NCBI RefSeq assembly: GCF_003194625.1
Contig: NZ_QHKX01000001.1
Coordinates: 1,194,392-1,258,391 of the forward strand
Direction of reading: 5' to 3'
DNA: 64,000 nucleotides
DNA from: Nocardioides solisilvae
Lineage (GTDB): Bacteria; Actinomycetota; Actinomycetes; Propionibacteriales; Nocardioidaceae
Shown: positions 8,661 through 18,005 of the stretch, piece by piece
How the letters are laid out: every line of letters starts with the position of its first letter
Numbering within the stretch: the first letter of the stretch is position 1
Translations under genes and position numbers: made by a program
Notes under the pieces: model-generated
Told to the model about the DNA's origin: nothing
What the model saw: the letters and a program-made list of their open reading frames with translations, nothing else
The model's database searches: none

Positions 8661-9548
8661 ATGCCTGCCACCCAGCAGTCGGGGCACGGGGCCGAGGTCG
8701 TGGCCGCCGGCGTGCTCGTCACCCGCCCGGGCCACGACGTGCTGCTGGTCCACCGGCCGCGCTACGACGACTGGTCCTTCCCCAAGGGCAAGCTCGACCC
8801 CGGCGAGCACCTGACCGCCTGCGCGGTCCGCGAGGTCGAGGAGGAGACGGGGCTGCGGGTCCGCCTCGGTCCGCCGCTGCCGGAGCAGCGCTACCTCGTC
8901 GGCGGCCGCCCCAAGGTCGTCCACTACTGGACCGGTCGCGTCGTGGGCGACGACGACGTGGCGGACCACACCCGCGAGGACGAGATCGACGAGGTGGCCT
9001 GGGTGCCGTGGAAGGAGGCGGCCCGGCTGCTCACCCACGCCCACGACCGCGAGACGCTGGCCCACGCCCGGCCGCTGCGGCGGCGTACCCACCCCCTCGT
9101 CGTGCTCCGGCACGCCGTCGCGCTCCCGCGGCGGGGCTGGGACGGCGACGACCGGCTCCGCCCCCTCACCGACGAGGGACACGAGCAGGCCCTCAGCCTG
9201 GTGCCGGTGCTGGCGGCGTACGGCGTCACCCGGGTGGTCACGTCCAGCTCGACGCGCTGCGTCGACACCGTGGCGCCGTACGCCGCGGGGGTGCTGGCGG
9301 TCGAGGCGACCGACGCCCTGAGCGAGGAGGACGCCACGGCCGCGGGGGTGGTGGCGCTGGTCGACGAGCTGCGCGACGCGCTGGGCGAGCTCGACGACGC
9401 GACCGTGCTGTGCAGCCACCGGCCGGTGCTGCCGGCGGTGCTCGACGCCCTCGAGGTGGCCGACCGGCCGCTCGAGAAGGGCGGGATGGCGGTGGTCCAC
9501 CTCCGCGACGGCGAGGTGGTCGCCACCGAGGTGCACGGGGCCGTCTGA
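8661..9548 (+). CDS. Nudix hydrolase-histidine phosphatase fusion (MutT1-like)
   Basis: 295-residue two-domain enzyme. Residues about 10-135 are a Nudix domain with a complete Nudix box (GKLDPGEHLTACAVREVEEE). Residues about 145-290 are a histidine phosphatase domain with the catalytic VVLRHAVA motif and the second conserved His in CSHRPVLPA. This fusion is typical of actinobacterial MutT1, which cleaves oxidised purine nucleotides or diadenosine polyphosphates, so a house-cleaning role is likely. ATG 8661 immediately precedes the Nudix fold. The gene is unlinked in function to the ABC pair. Confidence 0.92.
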   Translation: MPATQQSGHGAEVVAAGVLVTRPGHDVLLVHRPRYDDWSFPKGKLDPGEHLTACAVREVEEETGLRVRLGPPLPEQRYLVGGRPKVVHYWTGRVVGDDDVADHTREDEIDEVAWVPWKEAARLLTHAHDRETLAHARPLRRRTHPLVVLRHAVALPRRGWDGDDRLRPLTDEGHEQALSLVPVLAAYGVTRVVTSSSTRCVDTVAPYAAGVLAVEATDALSEEDATAAGVVALVDELRDALGELDDATVLCSHRPVLPAVLDALEVADRPLEKGGMAVVHLRDGEVVATEVHGAV

Positions 9549-9654
9549 GCGGCCCGTCGCGGACGGTGACCGGCGGGTAGGTCAAGGGCCCGGAGCCGGG
9601 TTCATGTGATGGTCGTCGCATCCTCGACCCGGTGTCGCCGAACGCCCGACCGTC

Positions 9655-9676
9655 GTTCACCCGTCGTTCACCGACG
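9655..9676 (+). promoter_or_regulatory. PHO box upstream of pstS
   Basis: Two directly adjacent 11-base units, GTTCACCCGTC and GTTCACCGACG, match the GTTCACC-type PHO box bound by the response regulator PhoP in Streptomyces. It lies 73 bases before the pstS GTG. This predicts induction of pstSCAB under phosphate starvation. No phoR-phoP pair is in the window. Confidence 0.88.
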
Positions 9677-9749
9677 CCCGGGCCCGTGGTCACCTCCGGA
9701 GTCTTCACTCAGTGTCGTCAGCACACATGAAGACTCAGGAGACAACGAA

Positions 9750-10853
9750 GTGACGAGCACTTCCTTCCGCCGGGCGATCGTCCCCGGCCTGGCCGCCCTG
9801 GCCCTCACCCTCTCCGCCTGCGGCGCGGCCAACGAGGAGGCCTCGGCGGACGGCGACACCCCCAGCGGCCTCTCCGGCACCCTCAACGGTGGCGGCGCGA
9901 GCTCGCAGGAGGCGGCGCAGAACGCGTGGCGTGCCGGCTTCCAGGAGGCCAACCCCGACGTGACGGTCAACTACGACCCGGTCGGCTCCGGCGGCGGCCG
10001 TGAGGGCTTCTCCTCCGGCGGCTTCTCCTTCGCCGGCTCCGACTCCTACCTCGACGACGAGGAGGGCGAGCTCACCGCGGTCACCGAGCAGTGCAACGGC
10101 ACCGCGCCGATCGAGATCCCCAACTACGTCTCCCCGATCGCGGTGATCTTCAACGTCGAGGGCGTCGACGAGCTCAACCTCACCCCCGAGGCCATCGCCG
10201 GGATCTTCAACAACGAGATCACCAAGTGGAACGACCCGGCCATCGCCGAGACGAACCCCGACGCCGACCTCCCCGACGCCGACATCACCGCGGTCCACCG
10301 CTCCGACGAGTCGGGCACCACCGGCAACTTCACCAACTACCTCGGCACCGTCGCGCCCGACGCGTGGCCGCACGGCGAGATCGAGATCTGGCCGATCAAG
10401 GCCGGCGAGGGCGCCAGCGGCACCTCCGGCGTCGTCTCCGCGGTCACCAACGGCCAGAACACGATCGGCTACGCCGACGCCAGCCAGGCCGGCGACCTCG
10501 GCACCGCCAACGTCCAGGTGGGCGACGACTTCGTCGGCCCGACCGCCGAGGCCGCCGCCAAGATCCTCGAGGTCTCCCCGCGGGTCGAGGGCCGCGCCGA
10601 CACCTCGATGGTCTTCGACCTCGACTACGAGACCGAGGAGGCCGGCACCTACCCGATCGTGCTCACCTCCTACCTGATGGCCTGCACCACCTACGAGGAC
10701 GAGGAGACGGCCGAGCTGGTCAAGGGCTACATCTCCTACATCCTCAGCGAGGACGGCCAGGCCACCGGCCAGGAGAACGCCGGCTCCGCGCCGCTCGCCG
10801 ACTCGCTGGCCGAGGAGGCCCGCGGCCACGTCGAGGCGATCTCCGCCGGCTGA
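9750..10853 (+). CDS. pstS: Phosphate ABC transporter substrate-binding lipoprotein PstS
   Basis: 367-residue phosphate-binding lipoprotein of the high-affinity Pst system. The signal peptide ends in the lipobox LSAC (Cys about residue 24). The phosphate loops are visible: GGGASSQE, DPVGSGGGREGF and HRSDESGTTGNF. I chose GTG 9750 because CAGGAGA lies just upstream and the hydrophobic segment follows directly; an in-frame start at 9606 would add a non-signal stretch and cross the PHO box region. It is the first gene of pstSCAB. Confidence 0.96.
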   Translation: MTSTSFRRAIVPGLAALALTLSACGAANEEASADGDTPSGLSGTLNGGGASSQEAAQNAWRAGFQEANPDVTVNYDPVGSGGGREGFSSGGFSFAGSDSYLDDEEGELTAVTEQCNGTAPIEIPNYVSPIAVIFNVEGVDELNLTPEAIAGIFNNEITKWNDPAIAETNPDADLPDADITAVHRSDESGTTGNFTNYLGTVAPDAWPHGEIEIWPIKAGEGASGTSGVVSAVTNGQNTIGYADASQAGDLGTANVQVGDDFVGPTAEAAAKILEVSPRVEGRADTSMVFDLDYETEEAGTYPIVLTSYLMACTTYEDEETAELVKGYISYILSEDGQATGQENAGSAPLADSLAEEARGHVEAISAG

Positions 10854-11038
10854 CGCGGGCGGCGCGCAGGCGTACGCCGTAGGCGCACCGCCCCGCTCGA
10901 CCCGCAGCACCGCACCACCCAGCCTCATCCAGCTTGATCCAGCTCCACCCAGCACCGCGAGACGCCGAGGGGGATCCGGGGCCGACCCACAGGTCGGACC
11001 CGGGTCCCCAGCGGCGTGATCGGACCAGGAGGAACCCC

Positions 11039-11992
11039 GTGCCACCCACCACCGCACCGGACGCGCCGAGCGCCGCGCCGGTCGTCGCCCCGACCGGGGT
11101 ACGACGGCCGGGCGACCTCGTCTTCGCCGGCCTCGCCCGCGCCGCGGGGCTGCTGATCCTGGTCGCCCTGGCCGGCGTCGCGATCTTCCTGACCCTCGAG
11201 GGGGTCCCGGCGATCACGGCGCCGTCCGAGCGGATCGGTGCCGACAACATCGTCGTCTACGTCTGGCCGCTGCTCTTCGGCACGCTGCTGGCCGCCACCC
11301 TGGCGATCCTGGTCGCGGCGCCGCTGAGCATCGCGCTCGCCCTGGTGATCTCGCACTACGCGCCGCGCCGGCTGGCCCGCCCGATCGGCTACCTGATCGA
11401 CCTGCTCGCGGCCGTGCCGTCGGTGGTCTACGGCCTGTGGGGGATCCAGTTCCTCGCGCCCAAGGTCTACCCGGTCTACCAGTGGCTGGTCGACAACCTG
11501 GGCTGGCTCCCGTTCTTCGAGGGCCCCGCCAACGGCCGCAGCATCCTCACCGCCAGCCTCGTGCTGGCGATCATGGCGATGCCGATCATCACCGCGATCT
11601 GCCGCGAGATCTTCGCCCAGACCCCCACGCTGCACCAGGAGGCCGCGCTGGCCCTGGGCGCCACCCGGTGGGAGATGATCCGGATGACGGTCTTCCCCTA
11701 CTCCCGCTCCGGGATGATCTCGGCCGTCATGCTCGGCCTCGGACGGGCGCTCGGCGAGACGATGGCCGTCGCGATGGTCCTCTCGGCCACCGGGGTGATC
11801 ACCTTCAACCTGATCTCCTCGGTCAACCCCTCGACCATCGCCGCCAACATCGCCCTCGGCTTCCCCGAGGCCTCCGGGGTCAAGGTCAACGTGCTGATCT
11901 TCTCCGGCCTGGTGCTCTTCGTCGTCACCTTCGTCGTCAACTTCCTCGCCCGGCTCATCGCCGCGCGGGGCGCGGTCAAGGGAGGTCGCTGA
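11039..11992 (+). CDS. pstC: Phosphate ABC transporter permease PstC
   Basis: 317-residue inner-membrane permease with six predicted helices and the binding-protein-dependent transport loop ALGATRWEMIRMTVFPYSRSG that contacts PstB. GTG 11039 is preceded by AGGAGG with 6-base spacing; the longer in-frame start at 10934 has no ribosome site and a poor N-terminus. A spacer of about 185 bases separates it from pstS, which would allow unequal expression of the binding protein and the permease. Confidence 0.95.
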   Translation: MPPTTAPDAPSAAPVVAPTGVRRPGDLVFAGLARAAGLLILVALAGVAIFLTLEGVPAITAPSERIGADNIVVYVWPLLFGTLLAATLAILVAAPLSIALALVISHYAPRRLARPIGYLIDLLAAVPSVVYGLWGIQFLAPKVYPVYQWLVDNLGWLPFFEGPANGRSILTASLVLAIMAMPIITAICREIFAQTPTLHQEAALALGATRWEMIRMTVFPYSRSGMISAVMLGLGRALGETMAVAMVLSATGVITFNLISSVNPSTIAANIALGFPEASGVKVNVLIFSGLVLFVVTFVVNFLARLIAARGAVKGGR

Positions 11993-11993
11993 G

Positions 11994-13103
11994 ATGGAGA
12001 CCCCGACCCACCTGCAGGAGCGCCGGGACGCCTCCGACGCCGCGGCCGCCGAGGCCGCGTCCGCGCCGTTCGTCCCCCTGGTCCGCCCCCAGCTCCCCGC
12101 CCAGGCCCCGCTGCTGGTCGCCGTGCTCGCCGTGGCCGTGGGCGCGCTGCCGGTGGTGGTCCTCGGCTGGGGCCCGGTCGGCGGGGTGCTGGTCGCCGCC
12201 GTCGCCTTCCTCGTCGCGCTGCCCGTCTGGTCGAACGTCGTCGAAGGGCCGCGCAAGGCCACGGACCGGCTCGCGACCTCGCTGATGTGGAGCGCCTTCG
12301 CGATCGCCCTGGTGCCGCTGGTCAGCCTGCTGTGGCAGGTGGTCGGCAACGGCTTCCCCGCGCTCTCGGGGGAGTTCTTCACCTTCTCGATGCGCAACGT
12401 CGTCGGCGAGGGCGGCGGGATCTACCACGCGCTGGTCGGGACCCTGATCGTCACCGCCTGGGCCGCCGCGATCTCCGTCCCGGTCGGCGTGATGGCCGCG
12501 ATCTACCTCGTCGAGTACGGCAGGGGCTCCCGGACCGCCCGGGTGATCACCTTCCTCGTCGACGTGATGACCGGCATCCCCTCCATCGTCGCAGGCCTCT
12601 TCGCCTACGCGCTCTTCGTGCTCTTCTTCGGGCCCGGGGTGCGGATGGGCTTCGGCGGCTCGGTGGCCCTGGCCGTGCTGATGGTCCCGATCGTGGTCCG
12701 GTCGACCGAGGAGATGCTCAAGCTGGTGCCCGACGAGCTGCGCGAGGCGTCGTACGCCCTGGGCGTGGCCAAGTGGCGCACGGTGACCAAGGTGGTGCTG
12801 CCGACCTCGATGGCCGGCATCGTCACCGGGGTGATGCTGGCGGTGGCGCGGGTCGCGGGGGAGACCGCGCCGCTGCTCATCATCGCCGGCGACACCGACT
12901 CGGTGAACTTCAACGCCTTCGCCGAGCGGATGGCGACCCTGCCGGTCTTCATCTACTACTCCTACATGCAGCCCGGGATCCCGCCCGAGTTCGGCCGCGA
13001 GCGCGCCTGGGGGGCCGCGCTCGTGCTGATCGCGCTCGTGATGGGGCTCAACCTCGTCGCTCGTGCCGTCGGCCGCTGGTTCGCCCCGAAGACGGGCCGC
13101 TGA
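11994..13103 (+). CDS. pstA: Phosphate ABC transporter permease PstA
   Basis: 369-residue permease, partner of PstC. It has an N-terminal extension of about 40 residues, helices in two blocks, the PstA stretch GMFSIVAGL-like [13 protein letters not shown], and the coupling loop [21 protein letters not shown] 11994 lies one base after the pstC stop, so the genes are coupled. At 369 residues it is longer than most PstA proteins because of the N-terminal extension with two extra hydrophobic segments. Confidence 0.95.
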   Translation: METPTHLQERRDASDAAAAEAASAPFVPLVRPQLPAQAPLLVAVLAVAVGALPVVVLGWGPVGGVLVAAVAFLVALPVWSNVVEGPRKATDRLATSLMWSAFAIALVPLVSLLWQVVGNGFPALSGEFFTFSMRNVVGEGGGIYHALVGTLIVTAWAAAISVPVGVMAAIYLVEYGRGSRTARVITFLVDVMTGIPSIVAGLFAYALFVLFFGPGVRMGFGGSVALAVLMVPIVVRSTEEMLKLVPDELREASYALGVAKWRTVTKVVLPTSMAGIVTGVMLAVARVAGETAPLLIIAGDTDSVNFNAFAERMATLPVFIYYSYMQPGIPPEFGRERAWGAALVLIALVMGLNLVARAVGRWFAPKTGR

Positions 13104-13156
13104 GCCGCGCGCCGCGGCGTACCCCCTCCTCCCTCCCACACCCAGAGAGAACCCTG

Positions 13157-13936
13157 ATGGCCAAGAGCATCGACATCTCCGACCTCGACATCTACTACGG
13201 CGACTTCCTCGCCGTGCAGGGCGTCAACATGACGATCCGAGCGCGGTCGGTGACCGCCTTCATCGGCCCCTCGGGCTGCGGCAAGTCGACCTTCCTGCGC
13301 TCGCTCAACCGGATGCACGAGGTGATCCCCGGCGCGCGCGTCGAGGGCAAGGTCGTCGTCGACGGGCAGTCGCTCTACGACCCCGGCGTCGACCCGGTGG
13401 AGGTGCGCCGCCAGATCGGGATGGTCTTCCAGCGGCCCAACCCCTTCCCGACGATGTCGATCTACGAGAACGTCCTGGCCGGCAACCGGCTCAACTCCAA
13501 GAAGATGAAGAAGGCCGAGGCCGACGACATCGTGGAGCGCTCGCTGCGCGGCGCCAACCTCTGGACGGAGGTCAAGGACCGTCTCTCCAAGCCCGGGATG
13601 GGTCTCTCCGGCGGCCAGCAGCAGCGGCTCTGCATCGCCCGCGCGATCGCCGTCGAGCCGCAGGTGCTGCTGATGGACGAGCCCTGCTCCGCCCTCGACC
13701 CGATCTCGACCGCGGCGATCGAGGACCTCATCCACGAGCTCAAGAGCGACTACACGATCGTCATCGTCACCCACAACATGCAGCAGGCGGCCCGGGTCTC
13801 CGACGAGACCGGCTTCTTCAACCTCAAGGCGACCGGCGAGCCCGGCCACCTCGTGGAGTTCAACTCGACCCAGAAGATGTTCGCCAACCCCGACGACCCC
13901 TCCACCGAGGCCTACATCTCCGGCCGCTTCGGCTGA
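13157..13936 (+). CDS. pstB: Phosphate ABC transporter ATP-binding protein PstB
   Basis: 259-residue ATPase that energises phosphate import. Walker [10 protein letters not shown], the signature [14 protein letters not shown], Walker [13 protein letters not shown] and the switch THNMQQAAR are all intact. ATG 13157 has GAGAGAA upstream, and the conserved [17 protein letters not shown] follows. A much longer in-frame open frame upstream is only GC-driven read-through of pstA. It is the last gene of the pst operon, ended by a copy of the 64-bp element 18 bases downstream. Confidence 0.96.
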   Translation: MAKSIDISDLDIYYGDFLAVQGVNMTIRARSVTAFIGPSGCGKSTFLRSLNRMHEVIPGARVEGKVVVDGQSLYDPGVDPVEVRRQIGMVFQRPNPFPTMSIYENVLAGNRLNSKKMKKAEADDIVERSLRGANLWTEVKDRLSKPGMGLSGGQQQRLCIARAIAVEPQVLLMDEPCSALDPISTAAIEDLIHELKSDYTIVIVTHNMQQAARVSDETGFFNLKATGEPGHLVEFNSTQKMFANPDDPSTEAYISGRFG

Positions 13937-13954
13937 GCCGATCGCCCTTCGCTC

Positions 13955-14018
13955 GATAGTCCCCCACAAGGTGACCATGGGGGAGCGGCGTGTCGCGGTC
14001 AGAACGCGGGGGACTATC
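13955..14018 (-). repeat. 64-bp palindromic element, copy 2
   Basis: GATAGTCCCCCAC at 13955-13967 pairs with GCGGGGGACTATC at 14006-14018, with inner arms GTGACC and GGTCAGA. The core reads CGGCGTGTC, so it has the same inverted orientation as copy 1. It starts 18 bases after the pstB stop and could serve as its terminator. Confidence 0.92.
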
Positions 14019-14160
14019 GGAGTTGGGAAGGCGCCGGACCGCGCCGGACTGAGCCGGAATCTGGGGGCGGGGCTGGGGAGCGAGGCAGCTCCGGGGGCTG
14101 CGGCCGGCCTCCTGTGGAGGAGCGGCCAGTCGAGGAGCGTGACGTGGGCAGCCTCGCCGG

Positions 14161-15246
14161 ATGCTCGACGATCCTGCCCGTCGGACCGGAGAACTCACCC
14201 GGTTCGAGCCGCCTCCCTTCCACCCCGCCCGTCCCGGCCTGGTGGCGCCAGCCCGTCGTGACGACTCCGGCCGCGCCGGCCCGACCCGCCGGCAGCTGCG
14301 GGCGGGAGAGTTCCGGCGCACCAGTCATGGCCGTTGGGTGCCTGCAGCCACGCCGACGACCACGCAGCAGCGGATCCTCGAGGCAGCGGCGCTCCTGCCG
14401 GAGCGGTGCGCGGTCACCGGGTGGGCGGCGCTGCACTGGCTGGGCGCGACGTGGTTCGACGGGACCGACACGTCGGGCGGGCAGCGACCCGTTCCCCTCG
14501 CCACCGGGGGTCTCGACCTGCGCGTCCCGCCGGGGGTGAGTGTGTGCGCCGAGCACCTTCCGCTCGCGAGCCTCGTGGAGGTCGACGGCGTGGTCATCAC
14601 TCTTCCGGAGCGTTCGGTGGGTTTCGAGATGCGCTACGCACCGTCGGTGCGGCAGGCGGCCGTCACGGCCGGGATGGCGGCGTACGACGACCTCGTCGAC
14701 CGCCGGGAGCTCGCGCTGCACCTCGCGAGCCAGCGCAGCCGGACGGGAGTGCCGCGGGCCCGTGAGGCGTACGAGCTCGTGCAGGAGAACTGGTGGTCGC
14801 CTGCGGAGGCGTGGACCGAGATGGTCTGGATCCTGGACGCGGGACTGCCGAGGTTGCGGTGCAACGTGCCGGTCTTCGATCGTGCGGGCAGGTTCGTCGC
14901 CACCCCGGACCTGCTCGACGAGGAGGCCGGTCTGGCGATCGACTACGACGGGGCCGTGCACCTCGACCTTGCCCAGCGTCACCGCGACCTCGTACGGACG
15001 GAGGCGCTGCGCGCCCTCGGTCTGCGCGTGCTCGTCGTCATGGCAGCGGACCATCGGCGTCGAGGACACCTGGTCCACCGGATGCTCGCCGCGAGGCGCG
15101 CCGCGCGTTTCGAGGCGGAGTCCTCCCGGCGCTGGACGACCGACCCGCCGGGCTGGTGGCGCTCGACGCTGACCGTGGCCGATCGGCGTGCCCTGTCGCC
15201 CGAGGATCGCGCGCGGTGGCTGCGCTACCGCCTGACCTCCGGATAG
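14161..15246 (+). CDS. AbiEi-like/DUF559-type protein of unknown function
   Basis: 361-residue cytoplasmic protein. The first 60 or so residues are basic and poorly structured. The middle (RQLRAGEFRRTSHGRWVPA, then RILEAAALLPERCAVTGWAALHWLGA) resembles the AbiEi antitoxin-type domain common in actinomycetes. The C-terminal part (LAIDYDGAVHLDLAQRHRDL followed by LRVLVV) resembles the Vsr/DUF559 nuclease-like fold, with an acidic DYDG. Such proteins occur in many copies per genome with no proven role. The TAG stop lies in the left end of a 64-bp element. The ATG at 14161 is uncertain. A decayed paralogue lies at 25669-26389. Confidence 0.72.
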   Translation: MLDDPARRTGELTRFEPPPFHPARPGLVAPARRDDSGRAGPTRRQLRAGEFRRTSHGRWVPAATPTTTQQRILEAAALLPERCAVTGWAALHWLGATWFDGTDTSGGQRPVPLATGGLDLRVPPGVSVCAEHLPLASLVEVDGVVITLPERSVGFEMRYAPSVRQAAVTAGMAAYDDLVDRRELALHLASQRSRTGVPRAREAYELVQENWWSPAEAWTEMVWILDAGLPRLRCNVPVFDRAGRFVATPDLLDEEAGLAIDYDGAVHLDLAQRHRDLVRTEALRALGLRVLVVMAADHRRRGHLVHRMLAARRAARFEAESSRRWTTDPPGWWRSTLTVADRRALSPEDRARWLRYRLTSG

Positions 15247-15305
15247 TCCCCATCATCTTGACCAAGAACACGCCGGGCGGCACGGTCAGATTGCGGGGGA
15301 CTATC
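15242..15305 (+). repeat. 64-bp palindromic element, copy 3
   Basis: GATAGTCCCC at the left end and GCGGGGGACTATC at the right end, inner arms CTTGACC and GGTCAGA, core ACACGCCGG in plus orientation. Bases 15244-15246 (TAG of GATAG) are the stop codon of the preceding AbiEi-like gene. The left arm has changes inside the C run. Confidence 0.92.
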
Positions 15306-15352
15306 CACCCGTCCCCGACAGCGGCAGCGGGGCGCAGAGGAGGGGAGGCGGG

Positions 15353-16123
15353 TCAGGCGGGCTGGCGCGCGGCCCGCCGGGCGTCGCGGTGGGCGACGAC
15401 GGTACGCCGGGCGGTGCGGGCCGTGAGCCACAGGCTGACGGCGACGTAGTAGGCGACGTACAGCAGCGAGAGGACCACGAGCAGGTCGTGGGGGTCGGGG
15501 AGGCCGGCCGTGATCAGCCCGAAGAGCACGAGCCAGGCCGTCGCGAGCGTCATGTTGACCGCCCAGAGCACGGGGGTGCGGGAGGGGTAGACGTACTTCA
15601 CCGGCACGAAGACCAGCACCGCCAGGACCAGCAGCAGCACCGCCGTCGTCGTGGGGCCGAGGCCGAGCACCACGACGTAGAAGGCCACGATGTTCCAGTA
15701 GCTCGGGAAGCCGAGGAAGAAGTGGTCGTCGGTCTTCGCGTCGCTGCGGCAGAACTGGTAGCACGAGGCGAGCACCGGCACCGCGGCGCAGACCCCGCCG
15801 AACCAGGCGCCGGGCAGGTAGCCTCCTGCCCACAGCAGCACCATCGGCGCGAAGACGTAGGTGATGTAGTCGACGATGTTGTCGAGCAGGGCCCCGTCGA
15901 AGCCGGGCATCACCTCCTTGACCCGCAGGTGCCGGGCGAGGAGGCCGTCGGTCCCGTCGATCACCATCGCGACGAGGAACAGCCACAGGACGGTCTCGAC
16001 CTCCCCCTGGTAGGAGAAGTGGACCATCAGCAGCGCCAGCACCGAGCCCACCGCGGTGTAGGCGTGGACCGCCGCCGCCCCGAGGCGCTGGGCCGGGGTG
16101 GCCGGGCCCGTGGACGAGGTCAT
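15353..16123 (-). CDS. CDP-alcohol phosphatidyltransferase, phosphatidylcholine-synthase-like
   Basis: 256-residue membrane enzyme with about eight helices. The catalytic region DGLLAR...GALLDNIVD carries the Asp residues of the CDP-alcohol phosphotransferase family, but with a 12-residue rather than 8-residue spacing between AR and G. This spacing, the stretch DNIVDYITYVFAP and the later FPSYWNIVAFY match what I recall of bacterial phosphatidylcholine synthase (Pcs), which condenses CDP-diacylglycerol with choline. I chose ATG 16123 because the membrane part starts soon after. The lipid product needs testing; other headgroups are possible. Confidence 0.75.
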   Translation of the reverse strand: MTSSTGPATPAQRLGAAAVHAYTAVGSVLALLMVHFSYQGEVETVLWLFLVAMVIDGTDGLLARHLRVKEVMPGFDGALLDNIVDYITYVFAPMVLLWAGGYLPGAWFGGVCAAVPVLASCYQFCRSDAKTDDHFFLGFPSYWNIVAFYVVVLGLGPTTTAVLLLVLAVLVFVPVKYVYPSRTPVLWAVNMTLATAWLVLFGLITAGLPDPHDLLVVLSLLYVAYYVAVSLWLTARTARRTVVAHRDARRAARQPA

Positions 16124-16199
16124 GCGGAAAGAGTAGGGCGCCGCGGCGGCCCGGGGACGGCGTACGCGCTCAGCGGACGTCTCAGCAGCCCGGCTCGGT

Positions 16200-16263
16200 G
16201 GTAGTCCGCAGCGATCTGACCACGACACGCTGGGGTGGCATGGTCAGAACGTGGGGGACTATC
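16200..16263 (+). repeat. 64-bp palindromic element, copy 4
   Basis: GGTAGTCCGCAGC at the left end is degenerate; GTGGGGGACTATC at the right end is intact. Inner arms TCTGACC and GGTCAGA are perfect, with core GACACGCTGG in plus orientation. It lies between the Pcs-like gene and the 3' end of pit, 40 bases past the pit stop. Confidence 0.9.
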
Positions 16264-16303
16264 CACACGGGGGAGCGCGTGAGGGCGGGACAGGGGCACC
16301 GGG

Positions 16304-17299
16304 TCAGGGGAGCCAGAGGTGGGCGATCCAGTAGCAGACCGCTGCCACGAAGCCGGCCGCCGGGAAGGTCAGCACCCAGGCCGCGAGGATCGACTTCGCC
16401 ACGCCCCAGCGCACGGCCGAGAGCCGCTTGGTCGCGCCGACGCCCATCACCGCCGAGGTGATGGTGTGGGTGGTGGAGATCGGGGCCTCCCAGACGTACG
16501 CCGTGGTGTAGAGCACCGAGGCGGCCACCGACTCGGCCGCGAAGCCGCGGGGCGGGTCGAGGTGGATGATCCGGCGCCCCAGGGTCCGCATGATCCGCCA
16601 GCCGCCCGACCACGTGCCGAGCGAGATCGCGGTCGCGGCGGCGACGATCACCCACAGGGGCAGGTCGTCGCCGGCGTTGACGTAGTTGCCGGCGAGCAGG
16701 GCGAGGAAGATGACGCCCATCGTCTTCTGGGCGTCCTGCAGGCCGTGGCCCAGCGCCATCGCGGCGGCCGAGATGGTCTGGGCGATCTTGAAGCCGCGGT
16801 TGGCCTTGTGGGGGTTGGCCTTCCGGGCGGCCCACATGATGCCGACCATCACGAGGAAGCCGAGGGTGAAGGCGACGAGCGGCGAGAGGATCATCGGGAT
16901 CGCGACCTTGGCGATCACGGTGTCCCACTTGACGAAGACGCCGGCGGCCAGCGCCGCGCCCACGAGGCCGCCGATCAGGGCGTGCGAGGAGGAGGAGGGC
17001 AGGCCGAAGTACCAGGTGATCATGTTCCACGCGATGGCGCCCAGCAGGCCGGCCATCACGATGGTGAGGGCATGGCTGCCCGTCCCGGGGTCGATCACGT
17101 CGGAGACGGTCTGCGCGACCTTCTGGCCCAGGAAGGCGCCGACGAAGTTCATGACCGCCGCCATGCCGAGCGCGACCCGCGGCGTCAGCGCGCGGGTCGA
17201 GACCGAGGTGGCGATCGCGTTGGCGGCGTCGTGGAAACCGTTGGTGTAGTCGAAGACGAGGGCGACGACGACGACCGCGATGACAATCGCGAGCTCCAT
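16304..17299 (-). CDS. pit: PiT family low-affinity phosphate transporter
   Basis: 331-residue inorganic phosphate permease with about ten helices. Both inverted-repeat signatures are visible: NGFHDAANAIATSVSTRAL near residue 20 and the C-terminal TTHTITSAVMGVGATKR. Family members import metal-phosphate using the proton gradient. ATG 17299 begins directly with the first helix. The upstream DUF47 gene is only 4 bases away, so the two form an operon. The system is complementary to pstSCAB. Confidence 0.94.
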   Translation of the reverse strand: MELAIVIAVVVVALVFDYTNGFHDAANAIATSVSTRALTPRVALGMAAVMNFVGAFLGQKVAQTVSDVIDPGTGSHALTIVMAGLLGAIAWNMITWYFGLPSSSSHALIGGLVGAALAAGVFVKWDTVIAKVAIPMILSPLVAFTLGFLVMVGIMWAARKANPHKANRGFKIAQTISAAAMALGHGLQDAQKTMGVIFLALLAGNYVNAGDDLPLWVIVAAATAISLGTWSGGWRIMRTLGRRIIHLDPPRGFAAESVAASVLYTTAYVWEAPISTTHTITSAVMGVGATKRLSAVRWGVAKSILAAWVLTFPAAGFVAAVCYWIAHLWLP

Positions 17300-17303
17300 C
17301 GGG

Positions 17304-17921
17304 TCAGGACTCCTTGACGGCGATCTGCTCCACCGTGTTGGCGACCTTCTCGAAGGCGTCGATGGCGCCCTCGAGCGACTCGACGACGTCCTTGAGCTTG
17401 AGCACCTCGAGGGCCTCGTACTTGCCGCTGAAGAGGCTGGCGAGGATCCGGCGGTAGGACTTGTCGCCGGCGTTCTCGAGGCGGTTGATCTCGATCCAGT
17501 AGTCGTCGAGGTCGGCCATCGACTTCAGCCGCGGCATGGCCTCGGCGGTCAGCTCGGCGCAGCGCTGGATGACCTCGACCTGGTTGGAGAGCTCCGAGGG
17601 GAGGTGGGTGACCTCGTAGAGCAGGATCAGGTCGACGGCCTCCTCCATCATGTCCATGATGTCGTCGAGCCCCGAGGCGAGGTCGTAGATGTCCTCGCGG
17701 TCGAAGGGCGTGACGAAGGTGGAGTTGACCCGGCGGATGAGCGCGTGGGTCGTCTCGTCGCAGGCGTGCTCGGCCTCACGCATGCGGCGGGCGACGTCCT
17801 CACGGTCGGCGCCCTCGGCCAGCATCTCGGCGAGGATGCCGGCGCCGGACACGAGGTGCGTGCCGAACTCGCTGAAAAGGTCGTAGAAGGAAGACTCGAC
17901 AGGGCGGAACCTGAAACCCAC
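17304..17921 (-). CDS. DUF47 family PhoU-like Pit accessory protein
   Basis: 205-residue all-helical cytoplasmic protein of the DUF47/PhoU-like family. It carries acidic metal-binding type motifs (EAEHACDETTH, then DREDIYDLASGLDDIMD). Members are almost always encoded next to pit genes and are thought to modulate the transporter. ATG 17921 gives the conserved MGFRFRPVESSFYDLF start. It is the first gene of the pair with pit. Confidence 0.92.
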   Translation of the reverse strand: MGFRFRPVESSFYDLFSEFGTHLVSGAGILAEMLAEGADREDVARRMREAEHACDETTHALIRRVNSTFVTPFDREDIYDLASGLDDIMDMMEEAVDLILLYEVTHLPSELSNQVEVIQRCAELTAEAMPRLKSMADLDDYWIEINRLENAGDKSYRRILASLFSGKYEALEVLKLKDVVESLEGAIDAFEKVANTVEQIAVKES

Positions 17922-18005
17922 GGGGAACTCCTGGTGAGCAGGACGGGAACGCCGGTCATGCTACGGGCACGACGTCCCGGCGACGCAAGTCCGGGGGGCG
18001 CCCGG

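Noticed and set aside
17922..18005. PHO box upstream of DUF47-pit
   Set aside because: A few GTGA/GTTC pieces occur but not as adjacent 11-base repeats.
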